Below are positions 9,073 to 17,832 of a DNA stretch of 64,000 bases, piece by piece; within the stretch, counting starts at the first letter, position 1, and each line of letters opens with the position of its first letter. The notes beneath the pieces were generated by a model. It was not told where the DNA came from. It saw only the letters and a program-made list of their open reading frames with translations, and searched no databases. The DNA comes from Sphingobacterium athyrii. Lineage in GTDB: Bacteria > Bacteroidota > Bacteroidia > Sphingobacteriales > Sphingobacteriaceae. The position numbers and the translations under genes were made by a program. Location of the stretch: the NCBI RefSeq assembly GCF_003071065.1, contig NZ_QCXX01000005.1:248001-312000 (forward strand), written 5' to 3'.

Positions 9073-10968
9073 ATGTGCGAACACAACCACGAGCATAGCC
9101 ATACAGAAAAAGAGACTCCCTGGTGGATATCACAACGCAAACTTCTTATTGCACTTATCCTATTGATCACACTGCTGATCCTCAAATATGCCTTTAAGAT
9201 CACGCTTCCTTTTTATGCTTCTTTATTTTTAAATGGTACGGCATACCTATTAGCAGGTATACCTGTTCTGCAAATGGCTTTGCGAAAGGCCAAACGCGGT
9301 GATTTCTTCAATGAATTCTTTTTGATGAGTGTTGCAACCTTAGGGGCTTTTGCCATCCGGGAATTTGAAGAAGGGGTTGCCGTCATGGTCTTTTACCAGA
9401 TCGGCGAATGGTTTCAGGATATAGCTGTAGATAACGCCAAAAAATCCATAAAATCGCTTTTGGACATCCGTCCGGATAAAGTCACGGTCTTGCGTGATGG
9501 AAAACAACTGGATGTAGATCCCAAAACCGTCAATATCGGTGAAGTGATTGTTGTTAAAGCAGGTGAAAAAGTTGCACTGGACGGGAAACTGCTGAATGAA
9601 CGGGCTGCATTCAATACTGCGGCGCTCACCGGAGAAAGCAAGCCCGACACGAAATATAAGGGCGAGGCCATCTTTGCGGGCATGATCAATTTAGAATCAG
9701 TTTGTGAAATCAGCGTAAACAGTCTGTTCAAAGACAGCAAACTGAGCAAGATATTAGCAATGGTGCAGGATGCTACGGCACGCAAATCCAAAACACAGCT
9801 ATTTATCTCCAAGTTTGCAAAGATCTATGTCCCTATTATCTTCGCGCTTGCTGTTCTTGTCCTTATCGTCCCGTTATTTATTGTCAGTGACTATAGCTTT
9901 AAAGAATGGTTTTATCGTAGTCTGGTATTTCTTGTGATCAGCTGTCCCTGTGCCCTGGTTGTCTCGATCCCATTAGGTTACTTCGGCGGAATAGGCCTAG
10001 CTTCCAGAAACGGGATTTTGTTCAAAGGCGGTAATTTCCTGGATGCCATCACTGCTGTCGATACCATTGTCATGGATAAAACGGGTACCCTGACCGAAGG
10101 TGTTTTTGAAGTCAAAGAGGTCATTGCTGTCAATGGACAGTTGGTGGAACTATTGGATTATGCCAAAGCCATTGAGTCCAATTCGACCCATCCAATTGCA
10201 AAAGCGATCGCGCGCTACCATCCGGGAGATCCGACTTTTATTACCAAAGAAATCATGGAAGTAGCCGGCCATGGACTCAAAGCGACGATCAACGATAAGC
10301 TTGTCCTTGCCGGCAACAGCAAACTGCTGGACAAGTTTGGCGTCTCCTATCCGGAAGAAATAAAGCTAATTGTTCATTCCATCGTACTGATTGCAATAGA
10401 CAAGCAATATGCAGGCTACATTACGGTTGCAGACCGAAATAAACCGGACGCTAAAGCGGTAATTTCGACCATGCGGGCACAAGGCCTATACACGGTCATG
10501 CTGTCCGGTGATAAGAAAGCGGTAGTGGATGAGGTGGCAAGGGAACTGGGGATAGATAAAGCTTACGGCGACCTGCTGCCAGAAGATAAAGTAAGTCAGG
10601 TCCAAAGATTGATCGACGAAGGGCGAAGTGTAGCTTTCGCTGGCGATGGTGTCAACGATGCTCCTGTGGTTGCTTTGGCCCAAGTAGGCATCGCAATGGG
10701 CGGATTAGGTGCAGATGCGACTATCGAAACGGCTGACGTCGTGATACAGAATGATGAACCCCATAAAATTTTGTCTGCCATCAAAATCGGTAAGATCACC
10801 CGTAATATTGTCTGGCAGAACGTCATCCTGGCAATGAGTATCAAAATTATTGTGCTGATTCTCGGGGCCGGCGGGGTTGCCACACTCTGGGAAGCTGTGA
10901 TCGCTGACGTTGGCGTGGCGCTATTGGCGATTTTAAATGCCATCCGGATTCAGCATAAAACGGTATAA
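9073..10968 (+). CDS. Heavy-metal P1B-type ATPase (Zn2+/Cd2+/Pb2+ exporter)
   Basis: Inner-membrane P-type ATPase that pumps divalent soft metals out of the cytoplasm. Key motifs: ion-binding S-CPC (Cys291-Pro-Cys293), phosphorylated Asp335 in DKTGT, HP locus at His373-Pro374, TGES in the actuator domain and GDGVNDAP (524-531) in the hinge. The last transmembrane helix holds ADVGVALLAILNAIRI, the Asp-containing motif of the Zn/Cd/Pb subgroup and not of copper pumps. The protein lacks an N-terminal HMA metal-binding domain; instead it starts with a short His-rich tail (HNHEHSH). 631 residues is short for the group for this reason. The ATG at 9073 has a TAAATTTA box 25 nt upstream. No metal-responsive regulator is adjacent. 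Confidence 0.95.
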   Translation: MCEHNHEHSHTEKETPWWISQRKLLIALILLITLLILKYAFKITLPFYASLFLNGTAYLLAGIPVLQMALRKAKRGDFFNEFFLMSVATLGAFAIREFEEGVAVMVFYQIGEWFQDIAVDNAKKSIKSLLDIRPDKVTVLRDGKQLDVDPKTVNIGEVIVVKAGEKVALDGKLLNERAAFNTAALTGESKPDTKYKGEAIFAGMINLESVCEISVNSLFKDSKLSKILAMVQDATARKSKTQLFISKFAKIYVPIIFALAVLVLIVPLFIVSDYSFKEWFYRSLVFLVISCPCALVVSIPLGYFGGIGLASRNGILFKGGNFLDAITAVDTIVMDKTGTLTEGVFEVKEVIAVNGQLVELLDYAKAIESNSTHPIAKAIARYHPGDPTFITKEIMEVAGHGLKATINDKLVLAGNSKLLDKFGVSYPEEIKLIVHSIVLIAIDKQYAGYITVADRNKPDAKAVISTMRAQGLYTVMLSGDKKAVVDEVARELGIDKAYGDLLPEDKVSQVQRLIDEGRSVAFAGDGVNDAPVVALAQVGIAMGGLGADATIETADVVIQNDEPHKILSAIKIGKITRNIVWQNVILAMSIKIIVLILGAGGVATLWEAVIADVGVALLAILNAIRIQHKTV

Positions 10969-11013
10969 TACAGTCCAGAAAGAGCCGTTTAAAAAAAAAT
11001 AAAACCTGTAAAA

Positions 11014-11051
11014 TACATTCGGCCAACCTTGTTGAAGATCAGCCGAATGTA
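11014..11051 (-). terminator. Terminator of pgi
   Basis: A perfect 10-bp stem, TACATTCGGC (11014-11023) with GCCGAATGTA (11042-11051). On the minus strand it is followed by a U-rich stretch with nine consecutive U residues. Confidence 0.6.
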
Positions 11052-11064
11052 CGATAAGGAAGTA

Positions 11065-12714
11065 TTAATCGCGCCAGGATTTATAGGCATTGATCAATCC
11101 ATTGGTGGAAGAATCGTGACTTGTGATCGGATTATCGTCGCTCAGCTCCGGTAGGATCTTATTGGCAAGCTGTTTACCAAGTTCAACACCCCATTGGTCA
11201 AAACTGTAGACGTTCCAAATTACCCCCTGTACAAATATCTTGTGTTCGTACAGCGCGATAAGTCTGCCCAATGTCCGTGGAGTCATTTTTTTCAATAAAA
11301 TGGAGTTTGTTGGCCGATTGCCCTCAAATACTTTATAGGCTTTTAACTCTTCGATCTCAGCATTGGATTTACCTGCTTTTTGGAATTCAGCAACAACTTC
11401 TTCCTCGGTTTTACCATTCATCAGGGCCTCTGTCTGTGCAAAGAAATTAGACAATAAAAGTTGATGGTGGTTGCCGATCGGGTTAAGGCTATTTGCTGGC
11501 GCAATAAAATCACATGGGATCAATTTCGTCCCCTGATGAATCAACTGGTAAAAAGCATGTTGACCGTTTGTTCCGGGTTCGCCCCAAATGATCGGCCCGG
11601 TCTGGTAGTCGACGCGTTCACCATTGCGGTCAATGTATTTTCCGTTGCTCTCCATATCTCCCTGTTGAAAATACGCTGCAAAGCGATGCAGGTATTGATC
11701 GTAAGGAAGGATGGCATGGCTTTCAGCCTCAAAAAAATTATTATACCATATACCGAGCAAAGCCAATATTACCGGAATATTTTCCTCAAAGGCGCTGGTT
11801 CTGAAATGCTCATCAGCTTCATAGGCACCTTTTAAGAGTTCCTCGAAATTATCAAATCCGATCGCCAGGCTAATGGAAAGCCCAATGGCAGACCATAGTG
11901 AATAACGTCCACCAACCCAATCCCAAAATACAAACATATTTTGAGGATCTATACCAAAAGCCGTTACAGCCTCCGTGTTGGTACTCAATGCCGCAAAATG
12001 TTTGGCGACATCTTTCTGTCCGGCTCCCCTACTCAGAAACCAATCTTTTGCCGTATGTGCATTGGCCATTGTCTCCTGGGTAGTGAATGTTTTGGACGCA
12101 ATCAGAAACAAGGTTGTCTCCGGATCTACTTCTTTTAAAGTTTCGGCAATATGTGTTCCGTCTACATTGGACACAAAATGCACGTTCAGTCTGGTTTTAT
12201 ATGCCTTTAAAGCCTCGGTCACCATCACCGGTCCCAGATCAGAACCGCCAATACCGATATTGACAACATCGGTAATCACTTTTCCGGTATAACCCTTCCA
12301 TTCACCGGAAAGAATCTTCTCTGTAAAAGCTTTTACCTGCACCAATACATTTCTAACCGCAGGCATCACGTCCTTGCCATCCACAAAGACAGACTGATCG
12401 GACTGATTCCGCAAGGCCGTATGCAAGACGGGTCTATTTTCGGTCACATTGATCCGCTCGCCGGCAAACATCGCCGCTATCGCTTCGGACAGATGACACT
12501 CCTTGGCCAGCTGGATCAACAATGCGATGGTCTCATCGTTGACACGATTTTTGGAATAATCTAAAAGAATATCCTCAAAGAGAATCGAAAATTTCTCAAA
12601 TCGCTGTGGATCTGCCGCAAAAAGCTCGCGTAAGTCCTGCTGATTGATATCGATATAATGATCTACCAAATATTGGTAGGCTTTGGTCGTTGTAAAATTA
12701 ATTTTTGGAAACAT
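11065..12714 (-). CDS. pgi: Glucose-6-phosphate isomerase
   Basis: Cytosolic glycolytic enzyme interconverting glucose-6-phosphate and fructose-6-phosphate. At 549 residues it is the long, E. coli-type form. Family signatures seen: VVNIGIGGSDLGPVMVTEAL, FVSNVDGTHIAETL, SKTFTTQETM, the catalytic Glu region GEPGTNGQHAFYQLIHQGTK and the signature VQGVIWNVYSFDQWGVELGK close to the C-terminus. The frame is open to an upstream start at 12765, but the ATG at 12714 (MFPKINFTTTKAYQ) matches the N-terminus of family members. The gene is divergent from prfB. Confidence 0.96.
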   Translation of the reverse strand: MFPKINFTTTKAYQYLVDHYIDINQQDLRELFAADPQRFEKFSILFEDILLDYSKNRVNDETIALLIQLAKECHLSEAIAAMFAGERINVTENRPVLHTALRNQSDQSVFVDGKDVMPAVRNVLVQVKAFTEKILSGEWKGYTGKVITDVVNIGIGGSDLGPVMVTEALKAYKTRLNVHFVSNVDGTHIAETLKEVDPETTLFLIASKTFTTQETMANAHTAKDWFLSRGAGQKDVAKHFAALSTNTEAVTAFGIDPQNMFVFWDWVGGRYSLWSAIGLSISLAIGFDNFEELLKGAYEADEHFRTSAFEENIPVILALLGIWYNNFFEAESHAILPYDQYLHRFAAYFQQGDMESNGKYIDRNGERVDYQTGPIIWGEPGTNGQHAFYQLIHQGTKLIPCDFIAPANSLNPIGNHHQLLLSNFFAQTEALMNGKTEEEVVAEFQKAGKSNAEIEELKAYKVFEGNRPTNSILLKKMTPRTLGRLIALYEHKIFVQGVIWNVYSFDQWGVELGKQLANKILPELSDDNPITSHDSSTNGLINAYKSWRD

Positions 12715-12920
12715 ACTGTTTTTATTTGAAATTATTTGCTTTAAGCCGGCATAAGAACCTTCCATATTTTTTATTACACTTCGTGTAGCTCTCTAAACAA
12801 AGGTTTATGTGCCTGCGCTATCAAAACTAAAAAAAAAAGGTGAGATACAAACCGACGGTTTCCGATCCTCCCTATTTTTTATTTTTTATTTTTTGATTTT
12901 GAATATCTACATTAGCGGGT

Positions 12921-14004
12921 ATGACAAAAGAACAAATTCAAGACTTGAGGGATCGTGTTACTTCCCTAAGGAGGCATCTTTGACATTGATGTCCGTAAAA
13001 ATGAAATAGAAAGAGACCAGGCCATAACCCTGGAAGCAAACTTCTGGGACGATTCCAAAGCTGCAGAGAAAATACTCCAGGCCATTAAAAATCAGAAGGT
13101 ATGGACAGATCATTTTGATGAAGTAGCTTCGGCAGTTGAAGACACCTATGTCATGTATGAGTTTTTTCAATCCGGGGACGCAACAGATAAAGAACTGGAT
13201 GATCAGTATAAACTTGCACTGGAAAAGGTTGAAGAGCTGGAGTTCAAAAATATGCTCAGCGCCGAGGAGGATCAATTGGATGCTATCCTACAGATCACAG
13301 CGGGCGCCGGAGGTACCGAAAGTTGCGACTGGGCGGCTATGCTGATGCGCATGTATATTATGTGGGGTGAGAAAAACGGGTATAAAGTGACCGAGCAGGA
13401 CTCCCAAGAAGGCGATGTCGCGGGGATCAAAAGTGTCACCCTTCAATTATCCGGAGCATTTGCTTATGGTTACCTTAAAGGTGAAAATGGGGTCCACCGA
13501 CTAGTCCGCATCTCGCCTTTTGACTCCAACGCCAAACGACACACCTCATTTGCATCGGTGTATGTCTACCCATTGATTGATGACAACATAGAAATAGACG
13601 TTAAAGATTCGGAAATCGAATGGGACACTTTCCGTTCGGGAGGTGCCGGTGGCCAGAATGTGAACAAAGTGGAGACAGCTGTCCGGCTACACCATAAACC
13701 CACGGGCATCATTATCAAAAATCAGGAGACGAGATCACAATTGCAGAATAAGGAAAATGCGCTGCGCTTATTGAAATCGCAACTGTATGAGATTGAAATG
13801 CGCAAACGGCAAGAAGCCTCCGCTGCAATCGAAGGAAACAAAAAGAAAATCGAATGGGGATCCCAAATTCGTAATTATGTCTTGCATCCTTATAAATTAA
13901 TCAAGGATTTACGGACAAACTACGAAACATCAAATACCCAAGCGGTACTGGATGGAGACTTAAACGATTTCCTGAAAAATTATTTAATGGAATTTGGCGG
14001 TTAA
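12921..14004 (+). CDS. prfB: Peptide chain release factor 2 with programmed +1 frameshift
   Basis: RF2 recognises UGA and UAA stop codons and triggers peptide release. The gene is split between two frames. From ATG 12921, 20 codons run to CTT followed by an in-frame TGA at 12981; shifting +1 at CTT (next codon GAC at 12982) opens 340 further codons to 14004, giving 360 residues against 365 in E. coli. The shift site carries the classic elements: AGGAGG at 12969-12974, a 3-nt spacer, CTT, TGA and C. The second part holds the stop-codon-reading SPF tripeptide (198-200) and the catalytic GGQ (243-245), each offset by 7 from E. coli. Low RF2 favours frameshifting, so the protein controls its own synthesis. 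It ends at a strong terminator. Confidence 0.96.
12969..12984 (+). promoter_or_regulatory. prfB recoding site: internal Shine-Dalgarno, CTT slippery codon, TGA stop
   Basis: AGGAGG (12969-12974), CAT spacer, CTT (12978-12980), TGA (12981-12983), C. Order and spacing equal the E. coli RF2 site. The internal Shine-Dalgarno sequence is known to stimulate +1 slippage by pairing with 16S rRNA. Confidence 0.93.
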
Positions 14005-14030
14005 TCTACCATAAAAAAACTACAAAATTG

Positions 14031-14060
14031 AAGACGCTCCATTGATGGGCGTCTTTTTTT
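14031..14060 (+). terminator. Terminator of prfB
   Basis: Stem AAGACGC with GCGTCTT around CCATTGATGG-type loop, followed by eight T residues, 27 nt after the prfB stop. Confidence 0.85.
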
Positions 14061-14416
14061 TGTCACGGCAATCACTGCCTTCTTTCATACACAGTCTGTC
14101 ACTGTAACTGTCAATTACGCATTAAAAAAATCTTAAAAACGTTAAAAAACCTTAAATGTCGACTGTATGCATAGGGTAGCAAATTATTGATTAAACAGAC
14201 AAGCAATCACACTTAAACAATTAAAAAACAATGATTTACGACACATAAAAATGTATCAAGAACGTTACAAAGCGCAAGTTTTTTCAATTTTTGGCACAAA
14301 ATAAAGGCATGTATTTTGCGTTTATGCATTCGTAATATTTTCATTACAAACGACACTATACTTGGGGTCAACAAAGAAAATAAAAAGAAGAATGTATATC
14401 TAAAAATAGAACGGTT
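14061..14416. other. AT-rich leader region upstream of the GT2 gene
   Basis: About 350 bp without a gene. The best promoter candidate is TTTG at 14290-14293, an 18-nt spacer and TATTTTG at 14312-14318, which would give a leader of roughly 90 nt. Short repeated pieces such as AACGTTA occur (near 14140 and 14262), with no clear dyad. Confidence 0.45.
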
Positions 14417-15862
14417 ATGAATTACATGAAAGAAAACTCAATCGTATCAAAGCAGATGACCAAACAATGGAAACCTGCCGTGTACGACGTCAATGAAGAA
14501 CAGCAACAATCTGAGACAACAGTAAACAAAGTCGAGGAAAGCAATTTTGGAACGAAAGAATACGTTATTTTTGGAGCGACTTTTTTCGTGCTATTTGCAT
14601 CAGTCTTTGGTGTATATATGCTTCAGCCAGATTTTGATGCATTACGTTTTCAACGTTTAGACAGTATCGGCGGAATATTTTTAATTGGCTTGGGAATATT
14701 TTTAGCCGTTGTCGCCCTAAGTTTTTTAATCTTTTTGATTGTACTTCACCGTAAATACAAACCCATTGCGTCTGTTTCGGATGAAGAACTGCCGACCTGT
14801 ACAATTATTGTTCCGGCTTATAATGAAGGACAACTGGTATACGATACGCTCCATAGTTTGGCAAGCAGCGACTATCCGGAGAAAAAACTTCAGATCATCG
14901 CTATTGACGACGGAAGTAAGGACAATACTTTTGCCTGGATACAACGTGCGAAGATGGAATTGGGTGATCGTATTGAAATTTATCAACAACCCAAAAACAT
15001 GGGCAAGCGCCATGCATTGTACCGTGGATTTAAATTGGGGACAGGCGAAGTCTTTATAACAGTAGATAGTGACTCTGTGGTCAATAAAGACACCATTCGC
15101 AATATGGCCAGTCCATTTGTGACCAACCCAGAATGTGGGGCAGTAGCAGGTAATGTGCGTGTACTGAATAATAAAAAGGCAATCATCCCTCGTATGTTAA
15201 ATGTGAGTTTTGTCTTCAGTTTTGAGTTTGTACGTTCGGCTCAAAGTATGCTAGGAACAGTAATGTGTACCCCTGGAGCATTATCCGGGTACCGCAGAGA
15301 AGCCGTTATGCACTGCTTGGAAGATTGGGTCAACCAAACTTTTATGGGACAACCTTCTGATATTGGAGAAGATCGCGCCATGACAAATATGATATTGAAA
15401 CAGGGATATCATGTATTGTTCCAATCGAATGCTTACGTATACACCGATACGCCTGTACGTTATAAAAATTTATATAAGATGTTTATCCGTTGGGAAAGAA
15501 GTAATGTGCGTGAAAATATTATGATGAGCCAGTTTGCCTTTAAGAATTTCCGTAAAGGGCCGAAATGGGGTGCACGTATCCTATTGATCATGCAATGGAA
15601 AAAAGTACTGCTTTCTTATCCAATGATGTTATTAATGCTTTGGACCGTATTTCATTATCCATTGATGTTTTTGAGCTCAACCTTAGTCGGAATCCTTATA
15701 TTTTCAAGTATTCAGGCTTATTTCTTTGCATCCAAAAATTCAGACGCAAAAGAAGCTTTCTGGGCTTATAGTTACAGTATATTTTACGCTTTCAGCTTAT
15801 TTTGGATCACACCTTATGCCATTGCTACGGCTGGGCGTAAAGGTTGGTTGACAAGAGGCTAG
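14417..15862 (+). CDS. Membrane processive glycosyltransferase family 2 (hyaluronan-synthase/NodC-like)
   Basis: Inner-membrane GT2 enzyme predicted to polymerise and export a glycan from UDP-sugars. Two N-terminal helices (about 52-70 and 84-110) precede a cytosolic GT-A domain from about 125 to 340, followed by three or more C-terminal helices (about 390-470). Catalytic signatures: PAYNEG, IAIDDGSKDNT, the metal-binding DSD (Asp217-Ser-Asp219), GEDR (317-320, aligned with GDDR of HasA) and Arg358-Trp359 in FIRWERSN, corresponding to the QxxRW region; here the Gln is not kept. The N-terminal 45 residues are hydrophilic and Gln/Glu-rich. The next gene, 39 nt downstream, makes a UDP-uronic acid, so a uronate-containing polymer is likely. 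Exact product unknown. Confidence 0.88.
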   Translation: MNYMKENSIVSKQMTKQWKPAVYDVNEEQQQSETTVNKVEESNFGTKEYVIFGATFFVLFASVFGVYMLQPDFDALRFQRLDSIGGIFLIGLGIFLAVVALSFLIFLIVLHRKYKPIASVSDEELPTCTIIVPAYNEGQLVYDTLHSLASSDYPEKKLQIIAIDDGSKDNTFAWIQRAKMELGDRIEIYQQPKNMGKRHALYRGFKLGTGEVFITVDSDSVVNKDTIRNMASPFVTNPECGAVAGNVRVLNNKKAIIPRMLNVSFVFSFEFVRSAQSMLGTVMCTPGALSGYRREAVMHCLEDWVNQTFMGQPSDIGEDRAMTNMILKQGYHVLFQSNAYVYTDTPVRYKNLYKMFIRWERSNVRENIMMSQFAFKNFRKGPKWGARILLIMQWKKVLLSYPMMLLMLWTVFHYPLMFLSSTLVGILIFSSIQAYFFASKNSDAKEAFWAYSYSIFYAFSLFWITPYAIATAGRKGWLTRG

Positions 15863-15901
15863 TTTCGACGGAAAGAACGTATCTTTACTTTAAATATAAA
15901 T

Positions 15902-17203
15902 ATGACAGATTTTCAGATTAAAAAAATTGCCATTATTGGTCAGGGTTATGTGGGATTGCCTTTAGCGATAGCTTTCTCTGAATTCTTTCCGGTGATTGGC
16001 TTCGATATAAACAAAACGCGTATTGACGAACTTAAAGCTGGTATAGACCGTACACTTGAAGCAGATGGTGATGAGCTATTGCATGCACGGAATCTATATA
16101 CCGCATCGGAACAGCGCAGGGGCTACGACGCAAGTTCAACCGTTCATGATATCGCAGATGCCAATGTGTATATCGTCACGGTCCCGACACCGATAGATCG
16201 TTATAACTCGCCTGACTTATCACCGCTCTTGGCTGCATCTAAAATGATTGGAGAACTGCTAAAAGCGGGGGATTTAGTTATCTATGAATCCACGGTCTAT
16301 CCGGGATGTACCGAAGAAGAATGTATCCCCGTTTTGGAAAAAAATTCGGGTTTGAAATTTAATCAAGACTTCTTTGTTGGCTACTCTCCAGAGCGTATAA
16401 ACCCTGGCGATAAGGTGAATTCATTGCAAAAAGTGATGAAAGTAACTTCCGGAAGTACTGCCGAAGCGGGACTTGTGGTTGATGGGCTCTATAAAAAAAT
16501 TATTCATGCCGGTACTCATCTAGCTCCTTCCATCAAGGTAGCAGAAGCAGCAAAAGTGATTGAAAACGCGCAGCGGGATGTCAATATTTCTTTTATGAAC
16601 GAATTGGCCCTGATCTTTGACCGCGTTGGTATAGATACACAGGATGTGCTCGATGCTGCCGGAACAAAATATAATTTTCTTCGGTTCAAACCGGGATTAG
16701 TTGGGGGACATTGCATTTCAGTAGATCCTTATTACTTAGCGCAAAAGGCGACCCAGCTGGGTTACCATCCGCATGTGATCTTGTCTGGCCGCGAGGTTAA
16801 TGATCAAGTAGCTTCTTTTATTGCGTCCAAGGTCGTCAAACTGATGATACAGAAAAACATCAAATTTGACGGAGCCAAAGCATTGGTATTGGGGGTAACG
16901 TTTAAGGAAAACTGTCCAGATATCCGTAATAGCAAAGTTATTGACATGATCCACGACCTTAAAGAATTTGGTCTTGAGGTCGATATCTATGACCCTTGGG
17001 TAAATCCAGATGAATTAAGGAAGCATTTTGGTTTAGAATTACTAGAAACTCTTCCGCAGTCAGGAAATTACGACAGCATCATTCTAGCTGTGGGGCATCG
17101 GGAGTTTTTACACCTGGATCTCAAGAATTTAAAAAAGGATCCTTCTGTCGTATTTGACATCAAGGGAATACTTGACCGAAAATTGGTAGATGCCCGCTTG
17201 TAG
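15902..17203 (+). CDS. Nucleotide-sugar 6-dehydrogenase, TviB/WbpO type
   Basis: NAD-dependent four-electron oxidase turning a UDP-hexose or UDP-N-acetylhexosamine into the uronic acid. Rossmann motif GQGYVGLPLAIAF at about residues 13-25; ESTVYPGCTEEE, SPERINPGD and IENAQRDVNISFMNEL mark the TviB/WbpO (UDP-GlcNAc or UDP-GalNAc) branch and not classical UDP-glucose dehydrogenase. Catalytic Cys271 lies in GGHCISVDPYY. Length 433 residues is usual. It follows the GT2 gene by 39 nt and a TATCTTTA sequence at 15880-15887 might give it an extra promoter. Together the two genes resemble a hasA-hasB pair. Which UDP-sugar is used cannot be fixed from sequence alone. Confidence 0.92.
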   Translation: MTDFQIKKIAIIGQGYVGLPLAIAFSEFFPVIGFDINKTRIDELKAGIDRTLEADGDELLHARNLYTASEQRRGYDASSTVHDIADANVYIVTVPTPIDRYNSPDLSPLLAASKMIGELLKAGDLVIYESTVYPGCTEEECIPVLEKNSGLKFNQDFFVGYSPERINPGDKVNSLQKVMKVTSGSTAEAGLVVDGLYKKIIHAGTHLAPSIKVAEAAKVIENAQRDVNISFMNELALIFDRVGIDTQDVLDAAGTKYNFLRFKPGLVGGHCISVDPYYLAQKATQLGYHPHVILSGREVNDQVASFIASKVVKLMIQKNIKFDGAKALVLGVTFKENCPDIRNSKVIDMIHDLKEFGLEVDIYDPWVNPDELRKHFGLELLETLPQSGNYDSIILAVGHREFLHLDLKNLKKDPSVVFDIKGILDRKLVDARL

Positions 17204-17242
17204 TCTCATTTATTTGATACTATTTTTAGGTAGCATTCTTTT

Positions 17243-17304
17243 AAAACCTTTAGTTTTCACCTCCAAATATGGTGAAAACTGAAGGTTTTTTCCATATTTG
17301 GAGG
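17243..17304 (+). terminator. Compound terminator with two overlapping hairpins
   Basis: Hairpin A pairs 17243-17261 with 17271-17289 (19 bp, one G-U pair, 9-nt loop) and ends in a T-run, a strong terminator for the sugar dehydrogenase. Hairpin B pairs CCTCCAAATATGG (17260-17272) with CCATATTTGGAGG (17292-17304). B uses the loop of A and sequence past its T-run, so A and B exclude each other. Confidence 0.75.
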
Positions 17305-17428
17305 CAATGTAATCATTTGATTAAAAAAACCATCATCAAATCTCTCGTTTGGTAATATTAACTTAACACCACAAGTATAAATCTGACCTCATTAAATTAA
17401 GCGCTATTTGGCACCAATTGCGGCACCT

Positions 17429-17617
17429 ATGAAACAGTTAAGCGACACCGAGCTATTCACTAGCATTCAAACGGATGATTGTTATACTTTTCCTGAAGTA
17501 ATCAATCGCTATTCAGAGATCTTTTTCCGCTTTATCCAGCGCCGGGTTTGTTGTGATTCTATTCTATCTAAAAAATGGGCTCAAATGGCGGGAATTGATC
17601 AACAAATCATCCAATAA
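17429..17617 (+). pseudogene. Truncated ECF sigma factor remnant
   Basis: A 62-codon frame from ATG 17429 (the frame is open slightly further up, to 17408). Residues 1-38 (LSDTELFTSIQTDD, then FPEVINRYSEIFFRFIQRRV) look like the beginning of region 2 of a Bacteroidota ECF sigma factor, where a small receptor-linked sigma would read LYxRYxxxLYxFAxRRV. After that the sequence loses similarity and stops; regions 2.3-4 are missing. The surroundings are AT-rich and gene-poor. It is either a decayed sigma gene or, less likely, a small expressed protein. Confidence 0.4.
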
Positions 17618-17832
17618 TTATCCAGATAAATAGCGATCTAACTAAGCATACATCTAAAAATACAACCCTATATATCCATGGTTATCAATTCTATATCATT
17701 TTTTTTGTTTATGTGTAGCGTTTACCAATAATTATCCGTAGTATTAATAAACCAAAAACAAGTTAAAGGCCAGAAGAGAAATGCGCCTTTGTCTGATCAA
17801 TATCAGGTGATGTAACTACTATAAACTAAATC

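Noticed and set aside
12809..13009. prfB as a broken gene, or starting only at 13153
   Set aside because: The two frames join exactly at the known RF2 recoding signal, giving a normal 360-residue protein, so this is programmed and not damage.
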